From positions 1,031,176-1,095,175 of the forward strand of contig NZ_KB907787.1 in assembly GCF_000382205.1 (NCBI RefSeq): a stretch of DNA of 64,000 nt. Direction: 5' to 3'. This DNA comes from Dyadobacter beijingensis DSM 21582. GTDB lineage: Bacteria > Bacteroidota > Bacteroidia > Cytophagales > Spirosomataceae. Every line of letters begins with the position of its first letter. The first letter of the stretch is position 1. Both the position numbers and the translations under genes were made by a program. This document shows positions 34,089 through 41,654 of the stretch, one piece after another. Under the pieces are notes generated by a model that did no database searches, was not told the DNA's origin, and saw only the letters and a list, made by a program, of their open reading frames with translations.

Positions 34089-36464
34089 ATGATCAAGAAT
34101 TACCTGGTAATCGCGCTCCGCAACCTCCTGAAAAACAAAGTTTACTCCCTGATCAATATCGTCGGCCTCGCCGTAGGTATTGCCGTGACGATGCTGATCG
34201 GTCTCTGGGTTTGGGATGAACTTTCGTACAATAAGTACCACAAAAATTACGACCGCCTCGTGCAGGCGTGGATCAGTCAGACGTTCAACGGCCAAACCGG
34301 TACCGGAACGGCCGTTTCGCAGCCGTCGGTGATTGAAATGGCCACCAAATATTCGGCGGATTTCAAGCATACGTCGCTCGCCAGCTGGAACTACGGACAT
34401 TTGCTGGCCAATGGCGACAAGAAAATCAACAAATCGGGCATGTGGGCGCAGCCAGCGTTTCCGGAAATGCTGGGCCTGAAAATGCTCCGGGGCGACTACA
34501 ATGCCCTTAAAAATCCGGGTTCGGTCGTGATTTCCGAATCGCTGGCGAAGGCATTGTTCGGCAACGACGACCCGCTGAACAAAGCGTTGAAACTGGATAT
34601 TAAAAAAGATGTGAAGGTGACGGGTGTGTATGAGGACATTCCGTTCAATTCCAGTTTCAACGAGCTGTTCCTGATTCTGCCGTGGAGCGATTACCTGCAA
34701 TCGGAAGGCTGGGTGAAGGATGCGCAAACACAATGGGGTAACCACTCGTTCCAGTGGTTCGCGCAGGTGGCCGACCATGCCGATATCGCCACGGTGTCGC
34801 GCAAGATCCGGGATGTGGAAATGCCGCACGCATTTTCCAAAACCGACAAGCCCCAGTACCTGCTCCATCCCATGAGCCGCTGGCATTTGTATTCCGATTT
34901 CAAAGACGGGCAGAATGTGGGCGGGCGCATTCAGTTTGTGTGGCTTTTCGGCATTATCGGTGCATTCGTACTGCTGCTGGCCTGCATCAATTTCATGAAC
35001 CTCAGCACGGCACGTTCCGAAAAGCGGGCAAAGGAAGTAGGCATCCGTAAATCGATCGGTTCACTGAAAAGCCAGCTGGTATTCCAGTTTCTCAGCGAGT
35101 CGTTTCTGGTCGTCATGTTTGCGCTGGTACTCGCGATATTGATCGTGCTCATTTCGCTTCCGGCATTCAACAACCTCGCGGGCAAGCATGTGAAGTTCCC
35201 GTTCTTCTACCCGCTATTCTGGCTCGGGCTCATTGTTTTTGCCTTGTTCACGGGGCTTGTGGCGGGCAGTTATCCGGCGTTCTATCTGTCATCGTTCAAC
35301 CCGTTGTCGGTTTTGAAGGGTACTTTCAAAGTAGGTAAATACTCGGCCGTGCCGCGGAAGGTGATGGTCGTTGTCCAGTTTACAGTCTCGATCACGCTCA
35401 TTATCGGCACCATTATCGTGTTTCAGCAGATCAATCATGCCAAAAACCGGCCTGTGGGTTACAATCGGCAGGGTCTTTTGCAAGTGAATATTTCGCCTAA
35501 TCTGTGGGGGAAATACTATCCGCTGCGCGACGACCTGATCAAAACGGGCGCGGTGTACGAAATGAGCGAATCGTCGAGCCCTACTACCGGTATTTATTCC
35601 AACCAGATCGGTTTCGAATGGGAAGGAATGGAGCCCGGCTCGCTGCCTTTGTTCGGTACGATTGCCTGTACGCACGATTTCGGGAAAACCATCGGTTGGA
35701 AAATCATCGACGGCCGCGACTTTTCCCGTGAATATTCGACCGATACAGCCGGTTTTGTCCTCAATGAATCGGCGGTAAAGCTGACGGGCATCAAGAACAT
35801 TATTGGTAAAACGATCCGCTACAATGGCAAACCGCGGCAGGTGGTAGGGGTGATCAAGGATATGGTGATGCAGTCGCCGTACGAGCCGGCCGTGCCTACG
35901 ATATTTATGCTCAACTACGAATGGGCGAACCTGATCAACGTTAAACTGACGCCGGGCGCGTCGGTAGATAAGGCATTAAAGAAAGTGGAAGCCGTGTTCC
36001 GTAAGCACGATCCCGATTCTCCGTTCGAATTCAAGTTCGCCGACGAGGAATACGATGCCAAGTTCCGGGCCGAAGAGCGGATAGGAAAGCTGGCGAGGGT
36101 GTTTGCCGTGCTGGCGGTATTCATTTCCTGCCTCGGGTTGTTTGGCCTGGCAGCCTACACGGCAGAGCAGCGCACGAAAGAAATCGGCATCAGAAAGGCA
36201 TTAGGCGCCAGCGTAGCGCAAATGTGGGCGATGCTGTCCAAAGAATTTGTATACCTGGTGATCATCTCCTGCGTCATCGCCTCGCCGATCGCGCTCTATT
36301 TCCTGAGCGACTGGCTCGATAAATACGAATATCACATCCAACTGAGCTGGATCGTGTTCGTCGTAGCGGCACTGCTTGCCGTAGCGATCACTTTGCTCAC
36401 GGTAAGTTTCCAGGCGATTAAAGCAGCATTGATGAACCCGGTGAAGTCGTTGCGGAGTGAATGA
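34089..36464 (+). CDS. MacB/FtsX-type ABC permease P8 (IGLW subtype)
   Basis: 791 aa. It belongs with P11, P13 and P15 to a clear subtype: TM1 followed by MLIGLWVWDELSYNKYHKNYDR, first coupling segment TARSEKRAKEVGIRKSIGSLKSQLVFQFLSES, post-TM5 NHAKNRPVGYNRQGLL, the second-domain phrase TIACTHDFGKTIGWKIIDGRDFSREYSTD, and VIKDMVMQSPYEPAVPTIFM. The second coupling segment is QRTKEIGIRKALGASVAQMWAMLSKEF. The tail is MNPVKSLRSE. It lies 84 nt after P7 with no hairpin between, so a P7-P8 transcript is likely. It is convergent with the second VapC module (12-nt gap). Confidence 0.9.
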   Translation: MIKNYLVIALRNLLKNKVYSLINIVGLAVGIAVTMLIGLWVWDELSYNKYHKNYDRLVQAWISQTFNGQTGTGTAVSQPSVIEMATKYSADFKHTSLASWNYGHLLANGDKKINKSGMWAQPAFPEMLGLKMLRGDYNALKNPGSVVISESLAKALFGNDDPLNKALKLDIKKDVKVTGVYEDIPFNSSFNELFLILPWSDYLQSEGWVKDAQTQWGNHSFQWFAQVADHADIATVSRKIRDVEMPHAFSKTDKPQYLLHPMSRWHLYSDFKDGQNVGGRIQFVWLFGIIGAFVLLLACINFMNLSTARSEKRAKEVGIRKSIGSLKSQLVFQFLSESFLVVMFALVLAILIVLISLPAFNNLAGKHVKFPFFYPLFWLGLIVFALFTGLVAGSYPAFYLSSFNPLSVLKGTFKVGKYSAVPRKVMVVVQFTVSITLIIGTIIVFQQINHAKNRPVGYNRQGLLQVNISPNLWGKYYPLRDDLIKTGAVYEMSESSSPTTGIYSNQIGFEWEGMEPGSLPLFGTIACTHDFGKTIGWKIIDGRDFSREYSTDTAGFVLNESAVKLTGIKNIIGKTIRYNGKPRQVVGVIKDMVMQSPYEPAVPTIFMLNYEWANLINVKLTPGASVDKALKKVEAVFRKHDPDSPFEFKFADEEYDAKFRAEERIGKLARVFAVLAVFISCLGLFGLAAYTAEQRTKEIGIRKALGASVAQMWAMLSKEFVYLVIISCVIASPIALYFLSDWLDKYEYHIQLSWIVFVVAALLAVAITLLTVSFQAIKAALMNPVKSLRSE

Positions 36465-36476
36465 CGTTAACGGCGA

Positions 36477-36869
36477 TTACCAAACGACCTGCGCTTCGGT
36501 ATACAGCGGAAATTTGGGGTCGTCCGAGAGAATGCTCAATTCCTGCTGTATCGCAGTGGCAATTATTAAACGGTCGAACGGATCACGGTGTTCTTCAAAA
36601 AGCGGGAGGGCATTATAGGCCGTTAACTGCGCTGCGGTGATACGGATCGTGTCAATCCGATTGGCAGCCGCCTTGGCAAAAACCACTTCAACAGGATCGG
36701 GGAGCACCAGCTTCCCGATCTTTATTTTAATGGCCATTTCAAACCAGCTGACTGCATGAACGAACACATCGTTCGCCAGATTTTCTATGAGTGATTTGGC
36801 TTTGGGAGATAGCTTGGGGTTGTTTTCCAGGAACCAGATCAGCGTGTGTGTGTCTAATAATACCCTCAT
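36477..36869 (-). CDS. VapC-type PIN-domain toxin 2
   Basis: A 130-aa PIN-domain protein: RVLLDTHTLIWFLENNPKLSPKAK (Asp6), SWFEMAIKIKIGKL (Glu), EEHRDPFDRLIIATAIQQ (Asp pair) and ILSDDPKFPLY (Asp). It is clearly paralogous to the toxin at 30931 in layout (DTxxxIW, HRDPFDR) but diverged, so this looks like an independent acquisition or an old duplication. Its start abuts the antitoxin stop with no gap. Confidence 0.88.
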   Translation of the reverse strand: MRVLLDTHTLIWFLENNPKLSPKAKSLIENLANDVFVHAVSWFEMAIKIKIGKLVLPDPVEVVFAKAAANRIDTIRITAAQLTAYNALPLFEEHRDPFDRLIIATAIQQELSILSDDPKFPLYTEAQVVW

Positions 36870-37079
36870 TTACATATATTCTTTTAAATCGTCCAGCGGC
36901 TCGTCGAAGTCATCGGCCATCCAAACTTTTCCTGTCAGTATTCCGGCTTTGCGCTTTTTCATGGGTTTGATGTCCTGATCCGGAAAGGTAATGGTTACCT
37001 CTGTCCGCACCTGCACAGGTGGTTTGCCAACCAGCGTCACTTTCCCGTTTTCATAAATTCCTTTGACCGTCGTATCCAT
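36870..37079 (-). CDS. Antitoxin partner of PIN toxin 2
   Basis: About 69 aa from the chosen ATG (MDTTVKGIYENGKVTLVGKPPVQVRTEVTITFPDQD...). The N-terminal strands match the first module's antitoxin, and the acidic C-terminus DDFDEPLDDLKEYM matches its groove-binding tail. An in-frame start at 37124 would place 15 extra codons over the promoter described at 37104-37134, so it is rejected. The order antitoxin-toxin and their direct abutment are typical of vapBC. Confidence 0.8.
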   Translation of the reverse strand: MDTTVKGIYENGKVTLVGKPPVQVRTEVTITFPDQDIKPMKKRKAGILTGKVWMADDFDEPLDDLKEYM

Positions 37080-37103
37080 GATCGTAGCGTTTTTTGCCTT
37101 ATT

Positions 37104-37134
37104 CAAATTTAAAAACAATAGCATGCATTAGCAA
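37104..37134 (-). promoter_or_regulatory. Bacteroidota-type promoter of the second VapC module
   Basis: Read on the minus strand: TTG (37134-37132), a 20-bp spacer, then TAAATTTG (37111-37104), a full match to TTG-N17-23-TAnnTTTG. The predicted start site is about 18 nt before the antitoxin ATG at 37079. Confidence 0.6.
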
Positions 37135-37289
37135 TTCCATCCAGCAGGCGGTAACCGCTTTCGTCGACTGAAACCACCCGACTATCTACTCACAGTGACA
37201 TTTCGCAGATTGTGTTTCCGGTGCGTTAAACTTGGAGGGGAAATGTGCCTCTAAAAGACAAATAACCACAATTTAAACATTTGGAAACC

Positions 37290-37661
37290 ATGAAAAAGAT
37301 CATTTTGGCCATCGCAGCTATCGTAACTTTGACCGCTGGAAATACTTTCGCGCAGCGCTATAACAGACCGAACCCCGTAGTGATCGACGCCCGCGCCGAC
37401 AATGCTTACGAGGAATTCCAGATCAACAAGCTGGACCAGATCGTGAAGCTGAGCCGCAAACAGGAAAACCAGATCAAAAAGATCGAAAACAAATACGATC
37501 GTCTGGCCGGCAAGAATAAAAGATTCCAGACTTATCAGGGCATGAAACGTTTCGAAGAGGAGAAACAAAAAGAGATCCTGGCCGTGCTGACGCCCGCGCA
37601 ACGTCAACGTTTGTTCGCCTACCAGCATCGCTTCGAAAACCGTTACAACCGCAGAGGATAA
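37290..37661 (+). CDS. Small secreted Spy/LTXXQ-like protein
   Basis: A 123-aa product with a signal peptide (MKKIILAIAAIVTLTAGNTFAQ). The mature part is highly basic and helical: QINKLDQIVKLSRKQENQIKKIENKYDRL, then EEEKQKEILAVLTPAQRQRLFAYQHRF. The LTPAQRQRL phrase resembles the LTXXQ motif of Spy/CpxP periplasmic chaperones, though this family resemblance is weak. I took the ATG after GGAAACC; the upstream TTG at 37281 is in frame but unlikely. It ends at a strong bidirectional terminator. Confidence 0.65.
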   Translation: MKKIILAIAAIVTLTAGNTFAQRYNRPNPVVIDARADNAYEEFQINKLDQIVKLSRKQENQIKKIENKYDRLAGKNKRFQTYQGMKRFEEEKQKEILAVLTPAQRQRLFAYQHRFENRYNRRG

Positions 37662-37686
37662 CCGCTTAACCGAGTAGCCATGAACG

Positions 37687-37720
37687 AACGGCCGGGTCAG
37701 ATGACCTGGCCGTTTTTATT
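37687..37720. terminator. Bidirectional intrinsic terminator
   Basis: AACGGCCGGGTCA (37687-37699) pairs with TGACCTGGCCGTT (37702-37714) with one G-T pair, followed by TTTATT. It lies between convergent genes and overlaps the stop codon of the anti-sigma-like gene. Confidence 0.85.
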
Positions 37721-38194
37721 GCCGAACACCCATTTGTTGCGCAGGAAATAATCCAGCAGCAACAGGGAAGCCAGGCCGATAATGGTAAGCATATAGGGCT
37801 GCGGGATCACAGGTACTTTTTCTAGCGACATGGACCCTGCCGGCAGGATACTCTTCCAGGTGCCGGAAAACAGCGGCTGGTCGTTGCCCGGGATAAAGAA
37901 GCAGGCAATAAGTACCGCCGCCCACGCCGCCGCAACCCAGTACCACATTCTCCGAGCGACGAACGGCCTGGGGGCGGGCACGGGCTCGCCCGCCCGGATC
38001 TGGGCCATAATATCGGCGCTGAATGCGAGGGAAGGCATTTCCAACGCATTTTGCTGCACTACCGCACTGAATGCCGCTTCCTCCCGCACGCGCTGCATGA
38101 CCGCGCGCATGAAGTCGTCGGACGGCGCTTCCGTACCTGTCTCGCGGATCAGTTTCCGAAAATGCGCATCGTTATCGTGTTCCATCAGCTCCAT
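37697..38194 (-). CDS. Anti-sigma-factor-like membrane protein
   Basis: 165 aa: an acidic cytoplasmic N-terminal domain (MELMEHDNDAHFRKLIRETGTEAPSDDFMRAVMQRV), a variable linker, then two hydrophobic helices (about 83-101 MWYWVAAAWAAVLIACFFI and about 135-152 YMLTIIGLASLLLLDYFL). It sits 10 nt downstream of an ECF sigma factor remnant on the same strand, the classic place for a cognate anti-sigma. It appears intact although its sigma partner is truncated. No zinc-binding HxxxCxxC motif is visible, so the family is not certain. Confidence 0.6.
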   Translation of the reverse strand: MELMEHDNDAHFRKLIRETGTEAPSDDFMRAVMQRVREEAAFSAVVQQNALEMPSLAFSADIMAQIRAGEPVPAPRPFVARRMWYWVAAAWAAVLIACFFIPGNDQPLFSGTWKSILPAGSMSLEKVPVIPQPYMLTIIGLASLLLLDYFLRNKWVFGNKNGQVI

Positions 38195-38204
38195 ATTTAC
38201 CGCC

Positions 38205-38475
38205 TTATAATAAAAACTGCAATTCTTTTTCCAACGCCTTCCTCGCCCTGAACAATTTGACCTTCACATTGCTGTTGGAAAGGCCGGTAATCTGCTCGAT
38301 TTCCTCGATCGGGCTTTCGTTCAGGTAGAACAGCGTGATAATGAGCGCCTCCATTTTGGGTAGGCGGTTAATAGCCGCTTTTACAAACTGTTCGCGCTCG
38401 CGGGCCTGCATCGCTTCGAGCGGCGCGGGCGTGTGTTCGCAGGCGTAAGTTTCTTCCAGATCGTCTGCGGCATTT
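38205..38475 (-). pseudogene. 5'-truncated ECF sigma-70 factor
   Basis: Only the C-terminal part of an ECF sigma factor remains: REREQFVKAAINRLPKMEALIITLFYLNESPIEEIEQITGLSNSNVKVKLFRARKALEKEL, a complete sigma region 4 helix-turn-helix. Region 2, needed for -10 recognition and core binding, is missing. The open frame continues upstream to 38585, but those codons are antisense to the conserved DUF6249 sequence on the other strand, so they are not sigma sequence. The break lies at about 38465-38485. The truncated product could in principle still be made but should not work as a sigma factor. Confidence 0.75.
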
Positions 38476-38783
38476 CTGGGGATCTTCGGGATCGTGTACG
38501 TGTTTCTGATGACCCGCCACCGCGAGCGTATCGCATTAATCGAGAAAGGCGCCGACGCATCTATTTTTACAGCTAAAAACGGCAAATTCTATCCCACACT
38601 TAAATTCGGCATGCTCTTCGTCGGCATCGCGCTCGGTATCCTGTTGGGAAACTGGCTTGGCAGAGAATATGATTTCAGCAAGGGCGCGGCCTACCTTGCG
38701 ATGTATTCCTCTTCGGCGGTATCAGCCTTATCCTGAACTTCCTGATCGAAAGGTGCCTGAATGATTTGGGGCACCGGGAATAG
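38470..38783 (+). pseudogene. 5'-truncated and frameshifted DUF6249-like membrane protein
   Basis: The plus strand reads FLGIFGIVYVFLMTRHRERIALIEKGADASIF, then LKFGMLFVGIALGILLGNWLG, then AYLAM, where the frame breaks. The next frame (from about 38706) reads FLFGGISLILNFLIERCLNDLGHRE and stops at 38783. Together these reproduce the DUF6249 small inner-membrane protein plan: TM, RHRERIALIEKGAD, two TM, NFLIE. One missing base near 38704 explains the shift. The N-terminus, including any start codon, is lost at the same point where the divergent sigma gene is cut. Confidence 0.7.
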
Positions 38784-38851
38784 CAATTTCGATCCAACCG
38801 GTCATCCACAGTTTCTTACCGTTCATCATTTACTCCAAAAAATCAGGCATA

Positions 38852-38872
38852 GTACCTTGCATCACAAAGTAC
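38852..38872. promoter_or_regulatory. Operator-like inverted repeat
   Basis: GTACCTTG-CATCA-CAAAGTAC, arms matching at 7 of 8 positions, 5-bp spacer, in the gap before the outer-membrane protein gene at 39024. It resembles a PadR-type operator layout, but no PadR gene is visible nearby. Confidence 0.4.
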
Positions 38873-38916
38873 CTTCCAATACATTTGTTCCATTAGAATT
38901 TTGAATTGTGCGATCG

Positions 38917-38954
38917 TATATCAATATTAGAATTATATTAAATTAATTGATATA
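38917..38954. promoter_or_regulatory. AT-rich inverted repeat before the outer-membrane barrel gene
   Basis: TATATCAAT (38917-38925) and ATTGATATA (38946-38954) form a perfect 9-bp inverted repeat around a 20-bp AT-only-like spacer in a strikingly AT-rich island, 70 nt before the ATG at 39024. Confidence 0.4.
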
Positions 38955-39023
38955 TAAAGCATTTTATAAAAAGCGCTGAAAACGCGCTTAACGGGATTCC
39001 TATGCCTTAAAAATCTATTAGCC

Positions 39024-41480
39024 ATGAAATTTTTTCCCATGAAAACACTGCTCCAACTCCTATTTTCAATCCTGATCTCCGGTCTGATCTGTGGCCGGAG
39101 CGCCCACGCGCAAAATGCGCCCACCGGAAAAAGCATTCAAGGTATTGTTACCGATTCCGTCAGCGGCAAAGTACTGGATTTCATTACATTGAACCTCATG
39201 AAGGACAAGAATACGGCAGTGAAAGCCGACTTTTCCAAAACCGACGGTTCATTCGTATTCCGGAACCTGAAACCGATGAAATATGCCCTCGTGGTGGTGG
39301 GTGTGGGATACAAAACGAAAAGTATAGACGTCGACCTGACCGATAGTTCACGGCAGGAAGTAGATCTGGGAAATATCACGATCGCTCAGCAAACGGTAGG
39401 TTTGAAAGAAGTAACGGTCACCGCCGCGAAGCCTATCGTGAAACAGGAGGTGGACCGCATTTCGTACGACCTCGAAGCCGACCCCGAAAGCAAAGTTTAC
39501 AGCGTGCTCGAAATGATGCGGAAAGTGCCGTACCTGTCGCTGGACGCAGAGGATAATATTGCGCTTAAAGGCAATACCGATTTCAAGATCCTGATCAACG
39601 GAAAGCCTTCGAGCATGGTGGAGCGGAGCTATAAGGACGTGCTGCGGAGCATGCCGGCGTCGTCTATCGTGCGCATCGAGGTGATTACCACACCGCCTGC
39701 AAAATACGACGCGGAGGGCCTGGCGGGTATTATCAACATCATTACCAACAAAAAAATCGACAACGGGTATAACGGCACGCTCAATGTGAGCGAACGCTTC
39801 CCGACGGGCGGTCCGGGAGTCGGTGGCTCGCTCTCGGCCCAGCTCGGGAAGATCGGAATGTCGCTGAATGCGGGTTTGAACCAATATAAGAACCCGTCGA
39901 CGCAGACGATTTCCAACCGCACGACCTACGGGACGAACCCGACAGACCTCGACCAGCGTGGCTGGAACGAATCCAACAACAAGAACGGCTATATCGGCTA
40001 TGAGATCACGTACGAGATCGATACGCTGAACCTTTTGAGCGCGCAGCTGAATGTGAATGGTGGTAAAAACCGTTTCAACAGTTTCCAGGCGTCGCTGCTG
40101 AACGCCGGGGACGAAATCCTGGAACGCTACAACGTGTCCAACCGCAACACCGACAATGGTAATGGCCGGGACGCCGCTATCAATTATCAAAAGGGTTTCA
40201 AGGCCGATAAAAACCGGTTGCTGACATTCTCTTACCGCTATTATGGCTACGACAACAAGCAGAAAGGCAATCTCACGATTGCGAACCGCATCAATTACGA
40301 CCGCCCCGACTACCGCCAGCTGAACGACCAGAGCTTTTCGGAGCAGACATTCCAGGTGGACCTCGTGTACCCGGTCAAAAAGCTGAACATCGAAGCGGGT
40401 TTGAAAGGCATTATGCGTGACAACAAGAGCGACTTTCAGTACCTGATCTTCGATCCCGAAACGAATACTTATAAGGTGGACGGCGGGATGAGCAACAAAT
40501 ACAACAACATGCAGAATGTGTTCGGCGCTTATAACACCTATCAGTATAATTTCAAAAACTGGGGCGTGAAAGCCGGTGCACGTGTAGAGCAGACCGTGAT
40601 CGATGCCGACTTCATTTCCACGGATTCGAAGGTGGAGCAAAACTACTTCAACTTCATCCCGTCGGTGTCGGTGAACCGGAAGCTTATGAACAATGCGGGG
40701 ATCAATTTGGGCTATACCAAACGCATTCAGCGCCCCGGTATCTGGCAGCTCAATCCGTTTGTGGACCGTTCCAATCCTAGCTACGAACGCACCGGTAATC
40801 CCGACCTGCGGCCCGCTTTTGTGAATGACATTCAGCTGGGTTACAACAAGGCGAAGAAAGGGAACTTTAATATCGGGCTCGGCTACACGCATTTCAAAGA
40901 CCTTATTTTCCCGATTGCCGTTTTCAATCCCGAAACGCAGGTTACCCGGACGTCTTACGGCAACACCGGCCGGGCGCGGCTCTTCAGCGGTAACCTGAAT
41001 GTCAATTATCCGCTCACGAAAAAGTGGAATTTCAGTACCAACCTCCGCATTGCCCACGGCAAAGTGACGGGGATCGTGAACGGCTCCGAGATCACCAATA
41101 GCGGCATTATGTACCAGCTGGCCGTCTCCACCGGCTACCGCCTTCCGAAAGAATGGCGTGTGAATGCGAACCTGAATGCGAACGGCCCCGGTGTGAACCT
41201 GCAAGGCACGACCAATTCGATCGCGAGCACGTCGTTCAGCGTGAATAAGGACGTGATAAAGGATAAACTGTCGCTTTCCGCGGCGGTAAGCAATCCATTC
41301 ACCAAATTCAGAAGATACCATAACGAAACCTTCGGACCGGATTTCGACCAGTTCACCGACCGCTGGGCATATTTCCGCTCATTCAATTTCAGCCTGAACT
41401 ACAAATTCGGCAAGCTGAAAGACGGTATCAAAAAGAACAAGCGCGGCATTCGTAACGATGATGTGCAGAACGGGAACTAA
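39024..41480 (+). CDS. Outer-membrane beta-barrel protein with CarboxypepD_reg and TonB-plug domains
   Basis: 818 aa. A signal peptide (about 1-34, ending GRSAHAQ) is followed by a carboxypeptidase-regulatory-like domain (about 40-120, [21 protein letters not shown]), a plug-like domain (about 130-245, [82 protein letters not shown]-type motif) and a long barrel ([30 protein letters not shown] is diagnostic of the OMP_b-brl_3 group). The C-terminus after the barrel is a basic tail ([16 protein letters not shown]). The role is unknown; such proteins are often controlled by neighbouring ECF sigma factors, which here are degraded. An internal ATG at 39039 is an alternative start. Confidence 0.85.
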   Translation: [818 protein letters not shown]

Positions 41481-41524
41481 TCTTTGCGCAATTCATGGAT
41501 GGTAAACACTATGCGAAATTGCAC

Positions 41525-41552
41525 CCCGGCTGTCCGTTTTCGGACAGCCGGG
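41525..41552 (+). terminator. Perfect hairpin behind the barrel gene (overlaps enhancer-like palindrome)
   Basis: CCCGGCTGTCCG-TTTT-CGGACAGCCGGG, 12-bp perfect stem, followed by TATTTAGTTTTG. It may terminate the upstream gene; its core is also the TGTCCG-N4-CGGACA site listed separately. Confidence 0.55.
41531..41546. promoter_or_regulatory. Enhancer-like palindrome upstream of P9
   Basis: TGTCCGTTTTCGGACA, a perfect match to the TGTCCR-N4-YGGACA family. No second copy is found 20 bp away, unlike the other four regions. The centre is 63 bp before the -24-like GG at 41601. Confidence 0.6.
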
Positions 41553-41599
41553 TATTTAGTTTTGCCTCCAAATACTTCATTATCAGCAAAACCCAACCC

Positions 41600-41615
41600 T
41601 GGTACACATTTAATG
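41600..41615 (+). promoter_or_regulatory. Possible sigma-54-like promoter of P9
   Basis: TGGTACACATTTAATG: good -24 half (TGGTAC) but no GC or TTG in register at -12 (an ATGC lies 2 bp too far). Kept because of the position relative to the palindrome. Confidence 0.35.
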
Positions 41616-41654
41616 CACCCGAAGTGAACGAATCCAGCCAAATTTCACCCTGCC

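Noticed and set aside
38494-38736. Intact 80-aa plus-strand protein
   Set aside because: Its C-terminus past AYLAM is out of frame with the conserved NFLIE end and its N-terminus is cut, so it is described as a degraded DUF6249 gene.
39348-41321. 657-codon open frame antisense to the outer-membrane barrel gene
   Set aside because: The plus strand has a signal peptide, plug and barrel motifs; the antisense product has no recognisable domain and is a codon-bias shadow.
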